Source of the DNA: Pseudomonadales bacterium
GTDB lineage: Bacteria; Pseudomonadota; Gammaproteobacteria; Pseudomonadales; Pseudohongiellaceae
DNA length: 33,992 nt
Assembly (NCBI GenBank): GCA_022821865.1
Contig: JAJECW010000091.1
Span: 1 to 33,992 of the forward strand
Direction of reading: 5' to 3'
Part shown: positions 33,626 through 33,992 of the stretch, piece by piece
How the letters are laid out: every line of letters begins with the position of its first letter
Position numbering within the stretch: position 1 is the first letter of the stretch
Program-made: the position numbers and the translations under genes
Notes under the pieces: generated by a model
Databases searched by the model: none
What the model was told of the DNA's origin: nothing
What the model saw: only the letters and a program-made list of their open reading frames with translations

Positions 33626-33992
33626 ATGCAGCGCCGCCAGCTACCCATCGGCATCCAGCATTTCCGCACCCTCCGCGAGGACGGTTGCTACTACGTCGAC
33701 AAGACCCCCCTGATCCACCGATTGGTGAGCCAGGGCCGCCACTACTTCCTCTCGCGCCCGCGCCGTTTCGGCAAGAGCCTGCTGCTCGACACCCTGGGGG
33801 AGTTGTTCGCGGGAAGCGAAGAACTGTTCCGGGGCCTTCACATCCACGACGGCTGGGACTGGAGCGAAAAACATCCGGTGCTGCGGCTGAGTTTTGGCGG
33901 CAGATACAATGAGCCGGGGGACCTGAAGGGCAGCATTCTCACGCAACTGCTCATCATCGAGCAAAATGCCGGTCTGGACCCCGCGCCGGAGA
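33626..33992 (+). CDS. N-terminal part of AAA-ATPase-like / PD-(D/E)XK family protein (partial)
   Basis: The gene runs off the window after 122 codons without a stop. It begins LPIGIQHFRTLREDGCYYVD, then KTPLIHRLV and YFLSRPRRFGKSLLLDTLGE, the standard start of the AAA-ATPase-like domain (with a Walker-A-like RRFGKS) that is joined to a DUF1703 PD-(D/E)XK nuclease-like domain. The stretch WDWSEKHPVLRLSFGG also fits. Function of the family is unknown. The fragment at 1-141 is the opposite end of another member. Confidence 0.85.
   Translation, partial: MQRRQLPIGIQHFRTLREDGCYYVDKTPLIHRLVSQGRHYFLSRPRRFGKSLLLDTLGELFAGSEELFRGLHIHDGWDWSEKHPVLRLSFGGRYNEPGDLKGSILTQLLIIEQNAGLDPAPE

Noticed and set aside
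1..33992. tRNA, rRNA, CRISPR array or transposase
   Set aside because: I looked for clover-leaf ends, regularly spaced repeats and transposase motifs and saw none; a proper scan could not be run.

Overview
The window is about 34 kb of GC-rich chromosome. The gene order points to a gammaproteobacterium: glyA-nrdR-ribD-ribE-ribBX-ribH-nusB-thiL-pgpA-ribA, xseB-ispA-dxs, cysM-rlmD-mazG, and adk followed by tsaB all resemble clusters known from Pseudomonas and its relatives. I cannot name a genus. Genes are tightly packed, often with 1-11 base stop/start overlaps, and GTG/TTG starts are common.

Layout. (1) 1-141 is the tail of an AAA-ATPase/PD-(D/E)XK family gene. (2) 324-2025 holds a primosome-like pair, a protein with three tandem DnaT-type domains and a phage replication protein P-like protein. 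(3) 2102-10902 (+) holds glyA, nrdR, the riboflavin genes, nusB, thiL, pgpA, ribA and a CobC-like phosphatase. (4) 16999-10862 (-) is one run of eight genes: two DUF1538 membrane proteins, a P-II-like regulator, a CBS-domain protein, xseB, ispA, dxs and cobO/btuR. (5) 17206-19540 (+) is an accessory-looking block: a Fic protein behind an AT-rich leader, then a MATE exporter bracketed by a 38-base inverted repeat. (6) 21108-19595 (-) is a FabH-like ketoacyl synthase and a DUF3301 protein. (7) 21420-26625 (+) holds cysM, rlmD, mazG, adk, tsaB and uppP. (8) 26656-33506 is a catabolic-looking island: HMG-CoA lyase-type and CoA-transferase genes (-), an isochorismatase-fold hydrolase and two PuuE-like deacetylase-fold proteins (+), then a membrane protein and an MFS transporter (-). 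(9) 33626 to the end is the N-terminal part of another AAA-ATPase/PD-(D/E)XK gene.

How they work together. The riboflavin genes form a full route from GTP and ribulose 5-phosphate to riboflavin, except for the phosphatase step. The cyclohydrolase-like half of RibBX has lost its zinc ligands, so the separate RibA must supply GTP cyclohydrolase II. Dxs and IspA act in isoprenoid synthesis and UppP recycles the C55 carrier lipid. The strongest candidate for an undescribed system is the DUF1538 pair with its P-II-like and CBS partners, which reads as a membrane transporter or channel under small-molecule (probably nucleotide) control. The catabolic island could be a ring-opening, deamidation, CoA-activation and C-C cleavage pathway for a cyclic imide or ureide; this is inference.

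Dispersed DNA elements are an 84-base imperfect palindromic repeat (two full copies in opposite orientation plus one half copy) and the palindromes flanking the MATE gene. I saw no tRNA, rRNA, CRISPR array, transposase or convincing riboswitch.
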